DNA from: Planctomycetota bacterium
Lineage (GTDB): Bacteria; Planctomycetota; JAJSAM01
Length of the DNA: 44,948 nt
Direction: 5' to 3'
NCBI GenBank assembly: GCA_024274785.1
Contig: JAJSAM010000064.1
Coordinates: 1 to 44,948 of the forward strand
In this document: positions 1 to 8,695 of the stretch, one piece after another
Position numbering within the stretch: the first letter of the stretch is position 1
Layout of the letters: every line of letters begins with the position of its first letter
Position numbers and translations under genes: made by a program
Notes under the pieces: generated by a model
Told to the model about the DNA's origin: nothing
What the model saw: the letters and a program-made list of their open reading frames with translations, nothing else
Database searches by the model: none

Positions 1-142
1 AGTTCGCAGGACCGAGAGCGCTGATGCGCCCGCCCAGCAAGGCGCGAGGAGCGCGCAACCTTACTGGTTTCAACCGACGAGCAACGCAGCTGGGCGGGAT
101 GCAGCAGCCCTCGAATCCCGAAGTTATTCTTGCGCGGGCCCC
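1..142 (-). repeat. Dispersed repeat family 1, copy A (truncated by window edge)
   Basis: Reverse complement of the sequence that closes the window (44809-44948), nearly identical over its whole length, and closely similar to the complete copy at 39000-39158. The inner end carries the terminal inverted repeat ending in TTATTCTTGCGCGGGCCC. The outer terminal repeat is missing because the window starts there. Inside, CCCGCCCAGC and GCTGGGCGGG can pair across the core, so a transcript would fold. No ORF is credible within it. Confidence 0.9.
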
Positions 143-143
143 T

Positions 144-172
144 AGATCGTGTGCCCTCATGAGAAAGGCGGG
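144..172 (-). repeat. CTCATGAG motif repeat (family 2), copy A
   Basis: The 23 bases at 144-166 (AGATCGTGTGCC...CATGAGAAA) are identical to 25782-25804, and the match continues through GCGGGCT with one mismatch. A related copy at 38970-38990 also abuts a family 1 repeat, so families 1 and 2 probably form one composite element. The motif contains the palindrome CTCATGAG. It ends one base before the stop codon of the YeeE/YedE gene. Confidence 0.75.
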
Positions 173-1384
173 CTATCTCGGTCCGATCACGTAGATCCGG
201 GTGGTCACCCAATTCGCCAGAAGCGCGGTCACGGTGAACAGGATCATCCCCACACTCATGAGGGCGGTGCCCATGACCCCGTTGCCGAGCAGGCACCCCC
301 GGCCGAATCCCGCCCCGACCCCCACCAGAAACCCGCCGAACGCCGCAACCACGAGCTCCCCCCGGGGGCGCCGGTAGAACGCCGCCCGCCCGGTGAGCCG
401 GGCCCCGAGGTGGGCCCCGGGCAACAGCCCCGCAACCACGAGGATCAGCCACAGGTAGATCTTCCGACGGGGGGCCTCACCTCGGGCCGGCTCGAAATCC
501 TGCACGCCGTCCGGCAGCCAGACGAAATCCCGATCCCCGCCGGAGAGCAGAAGCGGCATCTCCTCCACCCCGTAGGTCACGCAGAGGGGAAAGTCCCGGC
601 CACTCTCGAGAGAGGAGAGCCAGGCCGGGATGGCGAGCAGTCCGATCATCAGGCCGGCAACCCAGGGACGCCAGGGGCGACGCAGGACGCGATCGATCGG
701 ACTCATCGAGGATCGGCGCAGCGTGGCGCCGGGCGGCGGTTTCCGTCTGCGGACGGCCCGGAGACCGATCCCGGCTGCCAGCACCACGAAGAGCAGCGCA
801 AGCAGCGGGTACGGTAAACCGGTCAGCGAACCGAGCGTGACGGGGGCGCCCGCGGGGCCGGCCAGGACGTAGGCGCGGAGAGCGCGATCGATGCCGAGGA
901 GTGGTCCGAAGTCGACCGCCTGTATGCCGAACGGCATCGCCAGCAGCGCGAGCATCGAGTTCTGGTGGCCCATGGCGGTCTTGAACAGCGTTCCGCTGAC
1001 GCAACCGCCGGCGAGCACCATCCCCGTGCCGAAAATCGCTCCGCCGACGAGATAGCTCAGGAAGGTGAGCGGGCGGGGGCAGAGGGTCACGAGTCCCATC
1101 GCCTCGAGCAGGGCGAAGCCGGCCGCGCTCGCCGCCACCGCGACGAAGAGGCCGTAGAGCTTGCGAGTGTCCTTCATGATCAGGACTTCGCTGAAAGCCG
1201 AGGCCCCGCAGAGATCGCCCATCACCAGGAAGTAGCCGAGCAGGAACCCGACCGGAAACGCGGTGAGCACCACCAGGCCGGAGGTCAGTCCAGCCAGCGT
1301 GATCGCCAGGAGGGCGGCCCCACAGACGATCGGGAGCAGAAGGGATGGTCTCGCGCGAGTACTCACGAAGAGCCATGCTACCAA
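173..1384 (-). CDS. YeeE/YedE family membrane protein (sulfur-type transporter)
   Basis: Integral membrane protein of about 403 residues. It has two tandem YeeE/YedE (sulfur transport, DUF395) modules, the arrangement seen in thiosulfate and related sulfur/selenium-oxyanion channel proteins. Module 1 contains GDLCGASAF and AGGCVSGTLFK; module 2 contains GRGCLLGNGVMGTA. These Gly-rich Cys motifs line the substrate path in the family. A polar stretch around residues 210-310 separates the modules. The TTG start at 1384 is the longest option and has no good ribosome-binding site; GTG at 1366 is an alternative. It diverges from the epimerase gene and has no sulfurtransferase or TusA partner beside it, so its substrate is not fixed by context. 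Selenium-linked YedE/FdhT proteins have a similar two-module layout, but I see nothing diagnostic. Confidence 0.8.
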   Translation of the reverse strand: MVAWLFVSTRARPSLLLPIVCGAALLAITLAGLTSGLVVLTAFPVGFLLGYFLVMGDLCGASAFSEVLIMKDTRKLYGLFVAVAASAAGFALLEAMGLVTLCPRPLTFLSYLVGGAIFGTGMVLAGGCVSGTLFKTAMGHQNSMLALLAMPFGIQAVDFGPLLGIDRALRAYVLAGPAGAPVTLGSLTGLPYPLLALLFVVLAAGIGLRAVRRRKPPPGATLRRSSMSPIDRVLRRPWRPWVAGLMIGLLAIPAWLSSLESGRDFPLCVTYGVEEMPLLLSGGDRDFVWLPDGVQDFEPARGEAPRRKIYLWLILVVAGLLPGAHLGARLTGRAAFYRRPRGELVVAAFGGFLVGVGAGFGRGCLLGNGVMGTALMSVGMILFTVTALLANWVTTRIYVIGPR

Positions 1385-1452
1385 TTCGTCTCGTTCTGAC
1401 CGGGATTGCGCGAGGGGGATAGGCTACCGTGGTCGGCGAGAGGAGACACACC

Positions 1453-2364
1453 TTGCGAGTGGCGATCACCGGAGCTTCGGGACTGGTGGGCATGGCCGTG
1501 GCGAAGAGACTGCTCGCCCGGGGGGACGAGGTCACCGCACTCTCCCGGAACCCGGAGAAGACCCGCTCCCGGATGCCGGACGGCGTGCGATCGGCGCCGA
1601 TCGCGCGGGGCGAGGCAGAAGCACTCTCCAGGATCATCTCCGGACACGACGCGGTGGTGAACCTCGCCGGGGAACCCGTGATCGGCCGCCGCTGGAACGA
1701 CGCGGTGCGCCGGGAGATCCGGGACAGCCGGATCGAGGGCACCCGCACGGTGGTCGAGGCCATGGTACTCGCCGAAGAGCCCCCCGGGATCCTGGTGAAC
1801 GCCTCGGCGGTGGGATATTACGGTGACCGGGAGGAGCCCGAAATCGCGGAAGATACCGGTCCCGGCACCGACTTCCTCGCGGAACTCTCGGTCGCGTGGG
1901 AAGACGCCGCACGGCATGCCGGGGAGCGCGGAGCGCGAGTCGTCCTGCTCCGCATCGGCATCGTGCTATCGGTGGACGGCGGGGCGCTGCCGCGCCTGCT
2001 GCCCCCGTTCCGATTCTTCGTCGGCGGCCCCATCGGCAACGGGCGGCAGGGCTTCCCGTTCATTCACATCGAGGACCTGGCCGGCCTGGTGCTCCACGCC
2101 CTCGATCGCGAGGATCTCTCTGGCCCGATGAACGCCACGGCTCCGCATCCGGTGACGAACGCCAGGTTCAGCAAGGCGCTCGGCCGGGTCATCGGACGCC
2201 CCTCCTGGCTCCCCGCTCCGCGCCCGGCATTGCGACTCGTCATCGGGGCCGCGGCGGCGGTGCTCGTCGCCGGCCAGATGGCCGTGCCAAAGCGCGCGCT
2301 GGACACCGGCTACGAGTTCCGGTTCCCTGATGTGGACAGAACCCTTCACGACCTGCTCGATTGA
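1453..2364 (+). CDS. TIGR01777-type NAD(P)-dependent epimerase/SDR39U1-like
   Basis: Atypical short-chain dehydrogenase of about 303 residues, the family's normal size. The N-terminal Rossmann motif is VAITGASGLVGMAVAKRL. It is followed by VVNLAGEPV, the active-site region NASAVGYYGD, and the family signature FFVGGPIGNGRQGFPFIHIE. The C-terminal region VTNARFSKALGRVIGRP matches the DUF1731 tail. The physiological substrate of this family is unknown, and it is usually a cytosolic housekeeping enzyme. I chose TTG at 1453 because GGAG at 1441-1444 lies 8 bases upstream and translation then begins directly at the Rossmann strand. GTG at 1429 would add eight residues. The TAXI binding-protein gene starts 9 bases after the stop, so the two may be co-transcribed. 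Confidence 0.88.
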   Translation: MRVAITGASGLVGMAVAKRLLARGDEVTALSRNPEKTRSRMPDGVRSAPIARGEAEALSRIISGHDAVVNLAGEPVIGRRWNDAVRREIRDSRIEGTRTVVEAMVLAEEPPGILVNASAVGYYGDREEPEIAEDTGPGTDFLAELSVAWEDAARHAGERGARVVLLRIGIVLSVDGGALPRLLPPFRFFVGGPIGNGRQGFPFIHIEDLAGLVLHALDREDLSGPMNATAPHPVTNARFSKALGRVIGRPSWLPAPRPALRLVIGAAAAVLVAGQMAVPKRALDTGYEFRFPDVDRTLHDLLD

Positions 2365-2373
2365 GGAGTCTTC

Positions 2374-3333
2374 ATGCGCATTGCCAGCCTGGCCCTGCTG
2401 TTCATCTCCGGTATTCTCGCCTCCTGCGGCGGAGACCAGACGTTCGTCACCATCGGCACCGGTGGTCTCGGGGGAGTGTACTACCCCACCGGCCATGAGA
2501 TCGCCCGAATGGTGAACGCGAAGAAGTCCGAGTACGGCCTGCGTTGCACGGTGGAGTCGACCGGCGGTTCGGTCTTCAACATCAACGCCATCCTCGCCGG
2601 GGACCAGGAGATCGGATTTGCTCAGTCCGATCGCCAGTACCAGGCGGTCAACGGACTGGCGGAGTGGGCCACCCGCGGCCCGCAGCCGAGACTCCGGTCC
2701 ATCCTCTCCCTGCATCCCGAAACGGTCACCCTGATCGCCGCCGACGACGCCGGGGTCAGGACCATCACGGATCTCAAGGGCAAGCGGGTGAACATCGGCA
2801 ATCCGGGATCCGGACAGCGGCAGAACGCCATCGACGCCCTCACCTCCGTCGGGATCGACTTCGAGAGGGACCTGCGCGCGGAGGGCGTCAAGGCCATCGA
2901 CGCACCGGGGCTCCTGCAGGACGACCGCATCGACGCGTTCTTCTTCACCGTCGGCCACCCGAGCGGCTCCCTCAAGGAGGCGACCGCCGGAATGCGCAAG
3001 GTTCACTTCGTTCCGATCGTCGGGGTCGAGAAACTCCTCGCCGAGTTCCCCTACTACACGCTTGCGATGATCCCCGTCTCGCACTACCGGCAGGCCACGA
3101 ACACCGAGGACGTACCGACCTTCGGAGTCAAGGCGACGCTGGTCACCTCCGCCAGCGTGTCCGCCGATATCGTCTACGCCATCACGAAGGAGGTCTTCAC
3201 GAACCTGGACGCCCTGAAGAAAATGCACCCCGCCTACGAAACGCTGACGAAGGAGAACATGCTGGAGGGCCTGACCGCCCCCCTCCACTCCGGCGCGGAA
3301 CGCTACTTCCGTGAGGCCGGCCTCCTGAAGTGA
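2374..3333 (+). CDS. TAXI-family TRAP transporter solute-binding lipoprotein
   Basis: Periplasmic substrate-binding component of a tripartite ATP-independent transporter, 319 residues. The N-terminus is a lipoprotein signal (MRIASLALLFISG, lipobox ILASC, Cys at about residue 18). Family features are VTIGTGGLGGVYYPTG near the N-terminus, the STGGSVFNINAI segment, AQSDRQYQAVNG, LKGKRVNIGNPGSGQR, and a C-terminal helix with KKMHPAYETLTKENML. TAXI proteins bind small organic acids or amino acids; the ligand here is unknown. The stop codon overlaps the start of the permease gene, so binding protein and permease are translationally coupled. This supports one uptake system driven by a sodium or proton gradient. 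Confidence 0.93.
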   Translation: MRIASLALLFISGILASCGGDQTFVTIGTGGLGGVYYPTGHEIARMVNAKKSEYGLRCTVESTGGSVFNINAILAGDQEIGFAQSDRQYQAVNGLAEWATRGPQPRLRSILSLHPETVTLIAADDAGVRTITDLKGKRVNIGNPGSGQRQNAIDALTSVGIDFERDLRAEGVKAIDAPGLLQDDRIDAFFFTVGHPSGSLKEATAGMRKVHFVPIVGVEKLLAEFPYYTLAMIPVSHYRQATNTEDVPTFGVKATLVTSASVSADIVYAITKEVFTNLDALKKMHPAYETLTKENMLEGLTAPLHSGAERYFREAGLLK

Positions 3334-5399
3334 TGGCAAGTTCCAGAACGAACGAGCCGGCGAGCATCGATGGCGTCCGAATCGACCCCGGGATCGGAAC
3401 GGGACACCTGGAGATCGAGGGAGTCTGGCGCCGACCGCGGGGGGGCATGCGGTTCGTTATTCCCGGCATCGCCATTGCCTGGTCGCTGTTTCAACTCGCC
3501 GTGGCCAGCTTCTGGACGCTCGATTCGCTCTCGGTCCGCGCCGTACACCTGGCCTTTGCCCTGCTGCTGATATTCTTCTCGCGGCCGTGCATGCGGAAGT
3601 CCCGGCTCGGCCTCGAAGGGCTATCCGCACGAGATCGTGTGCCCATCGCCGACCTCTTCCTCGGCGTGCTCGCCGCCGCGCTGGCGCTCTACATCGTCAT
3701 CGATTACGACGGGATCACCTCCCGCTACGGCGCTCCGATCACAAGGGACATCGTGGTCGGCATGGGGCTTCTGCTGCTGCTCTTCGAAGCCTGCCGGCGA
3801 TCGCTCGGACCGGCACTCTCGCTCATCTCGGTGCTGTTCTGCGCCTACGCCTTCCTGGGGCCGTGGATGCCCGGCGTCTTCGCCTTCCGGGGCGTTTCCC
3901 TCGGCCGGTTCATCGGGCAGATCACAATGGCCGATCAGGGGATCTACGGCACACCGCTTTACATCTCGGCGCGGGTGGTGTTCCTGTTCGTACTGTTCGG
4001 TTCGCTGCTCGACCGGGCCGGTGCGGGGAGGTTCTTCACCCAACTGGCCCTCTCCATCCTCGGCGGATTCCGGGGCGGCCCCGCCAAAGCCGCGGTGCTG
4101 TCCTCCGGGCTCACCGGGATGGTTTCCGGATCCTCCATCGCCAACATCGTCACCACCGGGACCTTTACCATCCCGCTGATGAAGAAGGTCGGGTACCCGC
4201 CGACCAAGGCGGCCGCGATCGAGGTAGCTGCGAGCACGGACGGACAACTCGCCCCGCCGATCATGGGCGCCGCGGCGTTCATCATCGCCGAGTACGTCAA
4301 TGTCCCCTACCTCGCGGTGGTGAAGGCCGCCGCGGTCCCGGCGTTCGCCTCCTACGCCGCGCTGCTCTACATCACGCATGTGGAAGCGGCAAAACTCGGG
4401 CTGGCGCGCATCCCCCGCAGCGAGTTGCCGCGGTTCGGAAAAGTCCTGTTCTCCGGGCTGCACTACCTGGTGCCGCTCTGCTTCCTCATCTACCAACTCG
4501 TGATCCAACGCCGGACCCCGGAGGCCGCCGCGTTCACCGCCTGCTGGGTCACCGCGGTGCTGATGCTGATCCAGCATCCGCTGAAGGCGTGGGCCGGCCG
4601 GAGGGGGGGCCTGCGCGAGGCCTTCCGCCGGGGAGCAGGGGAAGTCCTCGAGGGCCTGGCCGGCGGCGGCCGAAACATGATCTCGGTCGGCCTCGCCACC
4701 GCGGGCGCCGGCATCATCGTCGGCGTCGTTTCGCTCGGGCTCGGCGGTCTCATCACCGAGGCCATCGGCGCGCTCTCGATGGGCAACATCTTCCTGATGC
4801 TGCTCATCACCGCGGGGGCCAGCCTGGTGATCGGCATGGGCCTCCCCACCACAGCGACGTACATCACGATGGCGACACTCACCGCCCCGGTGATCGTGGC
4901 GGTCGGCGGCGACCAGGGCCTCGTGGTGCCGCTCATGGCCGCGCACCTGTTCGTCTTCTACTTCGGAATCCTCGCCGACGATACGCCGCCCGTCGGCCTC
5001 GCCGCCTACGCCGCGGCGGCCATCGCCAAGGCCCCCCCCATCCCCACCGGGATCCAGGCTTTCCTCTACGACATCCGCACCGCCATCCTGCCGTTCATGT
5101 TCATCTTCAACGCCGACCTGATCCTGCACAACGTGGACACCTGGGCGATGGGGCTCCTGATCTTCGGCACGGCGTGCTTCGCCAACTTCGCCTTCGTCGC
5201 CGCCACCCAGGGCTGGTTCGCCCGAAAGAACAAGCTCTATGAGGCCCCCCTGCTGCTCGCGGTGACGCTCATCCTCTTCCGCCCGGACCTGATCGCCCGG
5301 TGGCTCGGCATCCCGCATGAACACCGCTACTGGACGGCCCCGATCGGCCTGGCGTTGTTCTTCGGGGTGTATGCCTGGCAACGGTTCCGCAGTCGCTGA
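3333..5399 (+). CDS. TRAP transporter permease, fused 4TM/12TM (DctQM) subunit
   Basis: Polytopic inner-membrane permease of about 688 residues, the normal length for TRAP proteins in which the small (DctQ) and large (DctM) subunits are fused. Diagnostic DctM segments are SGSSIANIVTTGTFTIPLMK, followed by the AAAIEVAASTDGQLAPPIMG region, GMGLPTTATYITMATL, and the late FYFGILADDTPPVGLAAYAA. ATG at 3333 overlaps the TGA of the binding-protein gene. A GTG codon at 3330 directly before it could also be used. With the upstream TAXI protein it forms a complete importer. The substrate is not predictable from sequence. Confidence 0.93.
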   Translation: MASSRTNEPASIDGVRIDPGIGTGHLEIEGVWRRPRGGMRFVIPGIAIAWSLFQLAVASFWTLDSLSVRAVHLAFALLLIFFSRPCMRKSRLGLEGLSARDRVPIADLFLGVLAAALALYIVIDYDGITSRYGAPITRDIVVGMGLLLLLFEACRRSLGPALSLISVLFCAYAFLGPWMPGVFAFRGVSLGRFIGQITMADQGIYGTPLYISARVVFLFVLFGSLLDRAGAGRFFTQLALSILGGFRGGPAKAAVLSSGLTGMVSGSSIANIVTTGTFTIPLMKKVGYPPTKAAAIEVAASTDGQLAPPIMGAAAFIIAEYVNVPYLAVVKAAAVPAFASYAALLYITHVEAAKLGLARIPRSELPRFGKVLFSGLHYLVPLCFLIYQLVIQRRTPEAAAFTACWVTAVLMLIQHPLKAWAGRRGGLREAFRRGAGEVLEGLAGGGRNMISVGLATAGAGIIVGVVSLGLGGLITEAIGALSMGNIFLMLLITAGASLVIGMGLPTTATYITMATLTAPVIVAVGGDQGLVVPLMAAHLFVFYFGILADDTPPVGLAAYAAAAIAKAPPIPTGIQAFLYDIRTAILPFMFIFNADLILHNVDTWAMGLLIFGTACFANFAFVAATQGWFARKNKLYEAPLLLAVTLILFRPDLIARWLGIPHEHRYWTAPIGLALFFGVYAWQRFRSR

Positions 5400-5448
5400 A
5401 GGGGACCCCGCCACACCGGGACCCGAGCACGCCCCCGGGTTCACCGCT

Positions 5449-6315
5449 TCACGGAAGCGCTGCCTTGACCAGCGCCTCGCTTTCCGCCCAAAGCCTCTCC
5501 GCCGCGATGTCGTCCCGGGCCGCGGGCGTCGGCTGGGCAACCTCGCCATCCACGAAGTACTCCCCGGAGACACCCTCCACCTCCTGCGACGAGCAGAGAT
5601 GGATGCTCGTTCTCGCGCCCTTTTTCACGCCGGTGAGGAAGGGGCCCACCAGGATGATCGCCCACTTGAGGAAACCCGATACGTCGCCGTCGCGGCCGAA
5701 TCCGGTCCGGATCACTCCGGGGTGCAGGCAGTTGGCGGTAATCCAGGTACCCTCGAGGCGACGGGAGAGCGAGCGGGTGAACAGGATGTTCGCCAGCTTC
5801 GATTTCGAGTAGGCGTCGAACGCCTCGTACTTCGTCTCGGACATCAGGTCGTCGAAGTCCAGACCGGGGACGCGGCGGTGGGCGATCGAGGCAACGGTCA
5901 CCACTCGCGAGGGGGCGCCCGCTTTCAACTCTCCGGTCAACTCGCGGGTGAGCAGAAACGGAGCGAGGTGGTTGACGGCAAAGGTGGTTTCGAATCCGTC
6001 GGCGGTGACCCGCCGGTCCCCCAGAATCAAACCGGCATTGTTGAGGAGAACGTCGAGCCGATCGTGCTTCTCGCGGAAGTCCCAGGCGAGCTTCCTCACG
6101 TTCCTCATGACGGACAGATCGGCAACGATCGTCTCGACACGGCTGTTACCGGTGGAGGTTCGGATGTCGGTCGCGGCGGCGGCCAGCGCCGCCCGATTTC
6201 GGCCGGACATGACCACCAACGCGCCCATCCGCGCCAGTTCGCGGGCGCTCTCGAGCCCGATGCCGGCGTTGGCGCCGGTCACCAGAACCACCTTTTCGAA
6301 GAGATCGACGGTCAC
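5449..6315 (-). CDS. Short-chain dehydrogenase/reductase (retinol dehydrogenase-like)
   Basis: Classical SDR of about 288 residues using NAD(P)H. Visible motifs are the cofactor-binding TGANAGIG, NNAG (in LLNNAGLIL), a catalytic-type Ser in VVTVASIAH, and the YxxxK pair in YSKSKLANILFTRSL. The pattern ANILFTRSL followed by NCLHPGVIRTGF is typical of the retinol dehydrogenase/WW-domain oxidoreductase-like branch. I prefer GTG at 6315 because GAGGAG lies 10 bases upstream and the protein then begins just before its Rossmann strand. An upstream start at 6360 would add 15 residues unlike the family. It converges on the TRAP operon and diverges from the lipoprotein operon. The substrate is unknown. 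Confidence 0.88.
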   Translation of the reverse strand: MTVDLFEKVVLVTGANAGIGLESARELARMGALVVMSGRNRAALAAAATDIRTSTGNSRVETIVADLSVMRNVRKLAWDFREKHDRLDVLLNNAGLILGDRRVTADGFETTFAVNHLAPFLLTRELTGELKAGAPSRVVTVASIAHRRVPGLDFDDLMSETKYEAFDAYSKSKLANILFTRSLSRRLEGTWITANCLHPGVIRTGFGRDGDVSGFLKWAIILVGPFLTGVKKGARTSIHLCSSQEVEGVSGEYFVDGEVAQPTPAARDDIAAERLWAESEALVKAALP

Positions 6316-6378
6316 GTGCTCTGTACTCCTCGGTTCGTCCGGATACGGTATCAGGACCACGAGATGAAATGCTCATTC

Positions 6379-6408
6379 TTGACATTGCCCTCCGGTACGG
6401 GCTTTAGT
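6379..6408 (+). promoter_or_regulatory. Putative sigma-70-type promoter of the envelope operon
   Basis: TTGACA at 6379-6384 is a perfect -35 hexamer. After an 18-base spacer, TTTAGT at 6403-6408 matches the -10 consensus at four of six positions. It lies about 34 bases upstream of the ATG at 6442 in the divergent gap. No transcript data support it. Confidence 0.4.
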
Positions 6409-6441
6409 CCACGGGCTCACCCTCATCGAGAGGAAGACCAT

Positions 6442-7866
6442 ATGAATTCAAGACTCCTGCTGCCTTCCCTGATCGTGCCGCTCGCGCTCCTGCTCACCAC
6501 CTGCGGCACCTCCAGCGGAACCGTGAACACGCCGTCTGGGCCGGTGAAGGATGCGGACGAGGTCAACCCCGGCCAGACGCTCGAGGACTTCTCGAGAAAG
6601 AGCGTGCTCGTCGTCGAGGAGTCCGCGGACCGAATCAACCGCAGTACGACATCTCCGGAGATCAAGAAGAGGGCGGTGCAGTGGAAGATCCGCACCCTGC
6701 ACGCCTTCTGGGACATCATGAACATGGCCGACCCGAGCCTGGCCACGCTCGACATCTGGTGCACGACATTGCAGTGGAAGGAGTTCTTCGCCACCGGTGC
6801 CGGCAAGGACCACTTCGGACCGGATCAACAAGTGGCGATCGAGGCCAGCAAGCAGATCGCCGATGCGTTCGACGACGCCATCCGCACCTCGACTCCCGAA
6901 GACGCCTACCTCGCGGCCAAAGCAGCCGTCGAGAGTTTTGCGCGAGAGCATCCCATGACCGGGCTGCATCGAATGCCGTTCCGGATTTCGGAGTCGACCC
7001 AGATCAAGCTCTCCTTCAACTGGCTCAAGGAGATCGCCATGCCCTGGCAACTGTCCGAGGGGGTGGTGGAAATGGCCGACGCGGTGAGTGAGGTCGCCGC
7101 GGCCGCGGACCGCTTCTCCGTCTCCGTCGGCGTCCTGCCCATGGTGACCCGGTGGCAGGTGGAATTGCTCCTGCTCGAGCTCGACGAGAACAAGTCGATG
7201 GTCGATATCCGCAAGAGCATGACCGGAGTTTCGGAGGGCATCCAGGCCATCGCCAGGAGCACCGACACGCTGCCGGAGGATCTCCGGAAAGAGATTTCAA
7301 TCACGCTCGACCAGGTCGATGAGATGCAGGACGGCCTGCGAGAGACCCTCGACACCGCCCGGGACACCGTGGCGGAAACCCGCAACGCGATCGTGGAACT
7401 GAACCACGGGATCGACAAGGCGCAAGGCACCATCAATGACATCGGCGCGACCACTCAGTATCTGGCGAAGGCGGGGGAGGCCTGGAAGCCGGCCCTCGAA
7501 CAGTTCAGCCTGGTCGTCAAGCAACTCGATGGTGACCCCACCAAGCCGCCCAGGAAGCCGGACACGTTGATCAAGCTGATGCGCACCGCGGAGGGCCTGG
7601 CGGTGTCGGCCGTCGAGTTGAAAGAGCTGTTCCGGGAGTTTCGGGAGATCGTCGCTTCACCGGAACTCTCGGCCCGGTTCGACAGCATCGACCAGACCGC
7701 CCGGGGCACCATCGACCACACCAATCTTCAGATGCAGGATCTCGTGGACCACGCCACGCTCCGCCTGATGCAGGTGATCGCGGCGAGCCTCCTCGCCGGC
7801 CTCGTGTACCGATTCGTATCCCCCAGACTCGCCCGACGGGCGCCCGGGAAGCAGGCGCAGCCATGA
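6442..7866 (+). CDS. Large lipoprotein with helical/coiled-coil region and C-terminal membrane helix
   Basis: I do not recognise a named family. The 474-residue protein starts with a lipoprotein signal peptide (lipobox LLTTC, Cys at about 21). A mostly helical body follows. Residues about 250-350 have heptad-like spacing and resemble the signalling or tether coiled coils seen in MCP-like proteins (DLRKEISITLDQVDEMQDGL, TARDTVAETRNAI). Near the C-terminus a single hydrophobic helix (VIAASLLAGLVYRFV) precedes a basic tail. Lipid anchor plus transmembrane helix suggests a protein bridging or lying along the envelope. ATG at 6442 has AGGAAG 6 bases upstream. The reading frame is open for another kilobase upstream, but that part lies antisense to the SDR gene and is not coding. 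It overlaps the next gene by ATGA. Confidence 0.75.
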   Translation: MNSRLLLPSLIVPLALLLTTCGTSSGTVNTPSGPVKDADEVNPGQTLEDFSRKSVLVVEESADRINRSTTSPEIKKRAVQWKIRTLHAFWDIMNMADPSLATLDIWCTTLQWKEFFATGAGKDHFGPDQQVAIEASKQIADAFDDAIRTSTPEDAYLAAKAAVESFAREHPMTGLHRMPFRISESTQIKLSFNWLKEIAMPWQLSEGVVEMADAVSEVAAAADRFSVSVGVLPMVTRWQVELLLLELDENKSMVDIRKSMTGVSEGIQAIARSTDTLPEDLRKEISITLDQVDEMQDGLRETLDTARDTVAETRNAIVELNHGIDKAQGTINDIGATTQYLAKAGEAWKPALEQFSLVVKQLDGDPTKPPRKPDTLIKLMRTAEGLAVSAVELKELFREFREIVASPELSARFDSIDQTARGTIDHTNLQMQDLVDHATLRLMQVIAASLLAGLVYRFVSPRLARRAPGKQAQP

Positions 7867-8162
7867 GAATCACCGTGCGAGTCATCTTCGCCACTCTCCT
7901 CGTCCTCCCCCTGGTCCCGACCGCAGGGTGCAATGCCATCGGCGGCACCGGTTCCCTGGAACCCGCCGATGCGAGTGCCGAAATCGATAGCGGCCGACTG
8001 CTCACCCTCGAAGCGCGAATGATCGGCCTGACCGAGGAACTGGACCGGTTCGCCCGGAGGCTCGCCGCGCTCGAACGGAGTCTCGGCGGCAGCGCGCCGG
8101 TTCGGAAGCCCCCGGCGACGACGCCGGGGCCGCCGGAGGAGACCGTCACCGTCCCGGACTAG
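7863..8162 (+). CDS. Small lipoprotein with coiled-coil segment
   Basis: 99-residue predicted lipoprotein. The hydrophobic N-terminus ends in a lipobox-like PTAGC at about residues 19-23. The mature part has one heptad-patterned helix (LLTLEARMIGLTEELDRFARRLAALERSL) followed by a Pro/Thr-rich tail. Its start overlaps the stop of the 474-residue lipoprotein gene by four bases, so expression is coupled. Only the helix hints at oligomerisation or partner binding. No family recognised. Confidence 0.7.
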   Translation: MRITVRVIFATLLVLPLVPTAGCNAIGGTGSLEPADASAEIDSGRLLTLEARMIGLTEELDRFARRLAALERSLGGSAPVRKPPATTPGPPEETVTVPD

Positions 8163-8168
8163 CCGATC

Positions 8169-8633
8169 GTGGATCAGGCCGAACCGGAAACCCCGGCACC
8201 CAGCCCCGACCCGATCGAGAGCGGGCCGATCCCGGAGAAGTCCGAGCCCCATACCGCAATCCTGATCGACGGACGCGAGATCCCCACCGGAGCCCTTCCC
8301 GGCACGAGCCAGATCCGCTGGCGCATCGTCGACCCGGAGGCAGTCACCATCTTCTCGAACGCGGACGTGGACCCGCAGGTGCTCCGGACCAGGCCCCTTT
8401 TCTGGACCGCGAAAGCCGGCACGACCCTTCGTCCCGGCATGATCCCGGTCCTCGGTGCGAAGCCGCTCACGGCGGTTGCGGTGGACGGCGCGCTCCTGAC
8501 GGAAGAGGATCCGGTGGAGGCCGTGATCTCCGTGGATGCGAAGACGGCCGAGAAACTGCGAGGCCTGCCCGCCCTGGGTGAATTGGTACGTTCCGGAAGC
8601 CTGGCGATCCTGCTCCGGCCGGACGGGGAGTGA
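8169..8633 (+). CDS. Hypothetical protein, third gene of the envelope operon
   Basis: 154 residues from a GTG start, six bases after the preceding stop. The acidic, Pro-rich N-terminus (about 30 residues, no signal peptide) leads into a compact beta-rich domain that begins near IDGREIPTGALPG and ends LAILLRPDGE. The pattern TLRPGMIPVLGAKPLTAVAVDGA is loosely like SAF/beta-clip domains, but this is a weak impression. Spacing and direction place it in one operon with the two lipoproteins. The product may be cytoplasmic or exported by an unrecognised route. Confidence 0.6.
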   Translation: MDQAEPETPAPSPDPIESGPIPEKSEPHTAILIDGREIPTGALPGTSQIRWRIVDPEAVTIFSNADVDPQVLRTRPLFWTAKAGTTLRPGMIPVLGAKPLTAVAVDGALLTEEDPVEAVISVDAKTAEKLRGLPALGELVRSGSLAILLRPDGE

Positions 8634-8658
8634 GCCGCGCGCTCACCAGGGGCGGGCG

Positions 8659-8695
8659 CCCTCCGGGAGATAGTTCGAGCCCACAACCCGGAGGG
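8659..8695. terminator. Inverted repeat between convergent genes (possible terminator or REP-like)
   Basis: CCCTCCGGG (8659-8667) and CCCGGAGGG (8687-8695) form a perfect 9-bp stem with a 19-base loop in the gap between the envelope operon and the first kinase gene, which converge. There is no T-run, so intrinsic termination is uncertain. Part of it resembles 42933-42965, suggesting a dispersed repeat. The rest of 8634-8756 shows nothing else. Confidence 0.4.

Noticed and set aside
3621..5573. 650-codon minus-strand open frame
   Set aside because: Antisense to the TRAP permease; composition is Arg/Gly/Glu-rich nonsense without any domain, a usual shadow in GC-rich DNA.
5317..6441. N-terminal extension of the 6442-7866 lipoprotein gene
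   Set aside because: It lies antisense to the SDR gene, while a ribosome-binding site and lipoprotein signal mark ATG 6442 as the start.
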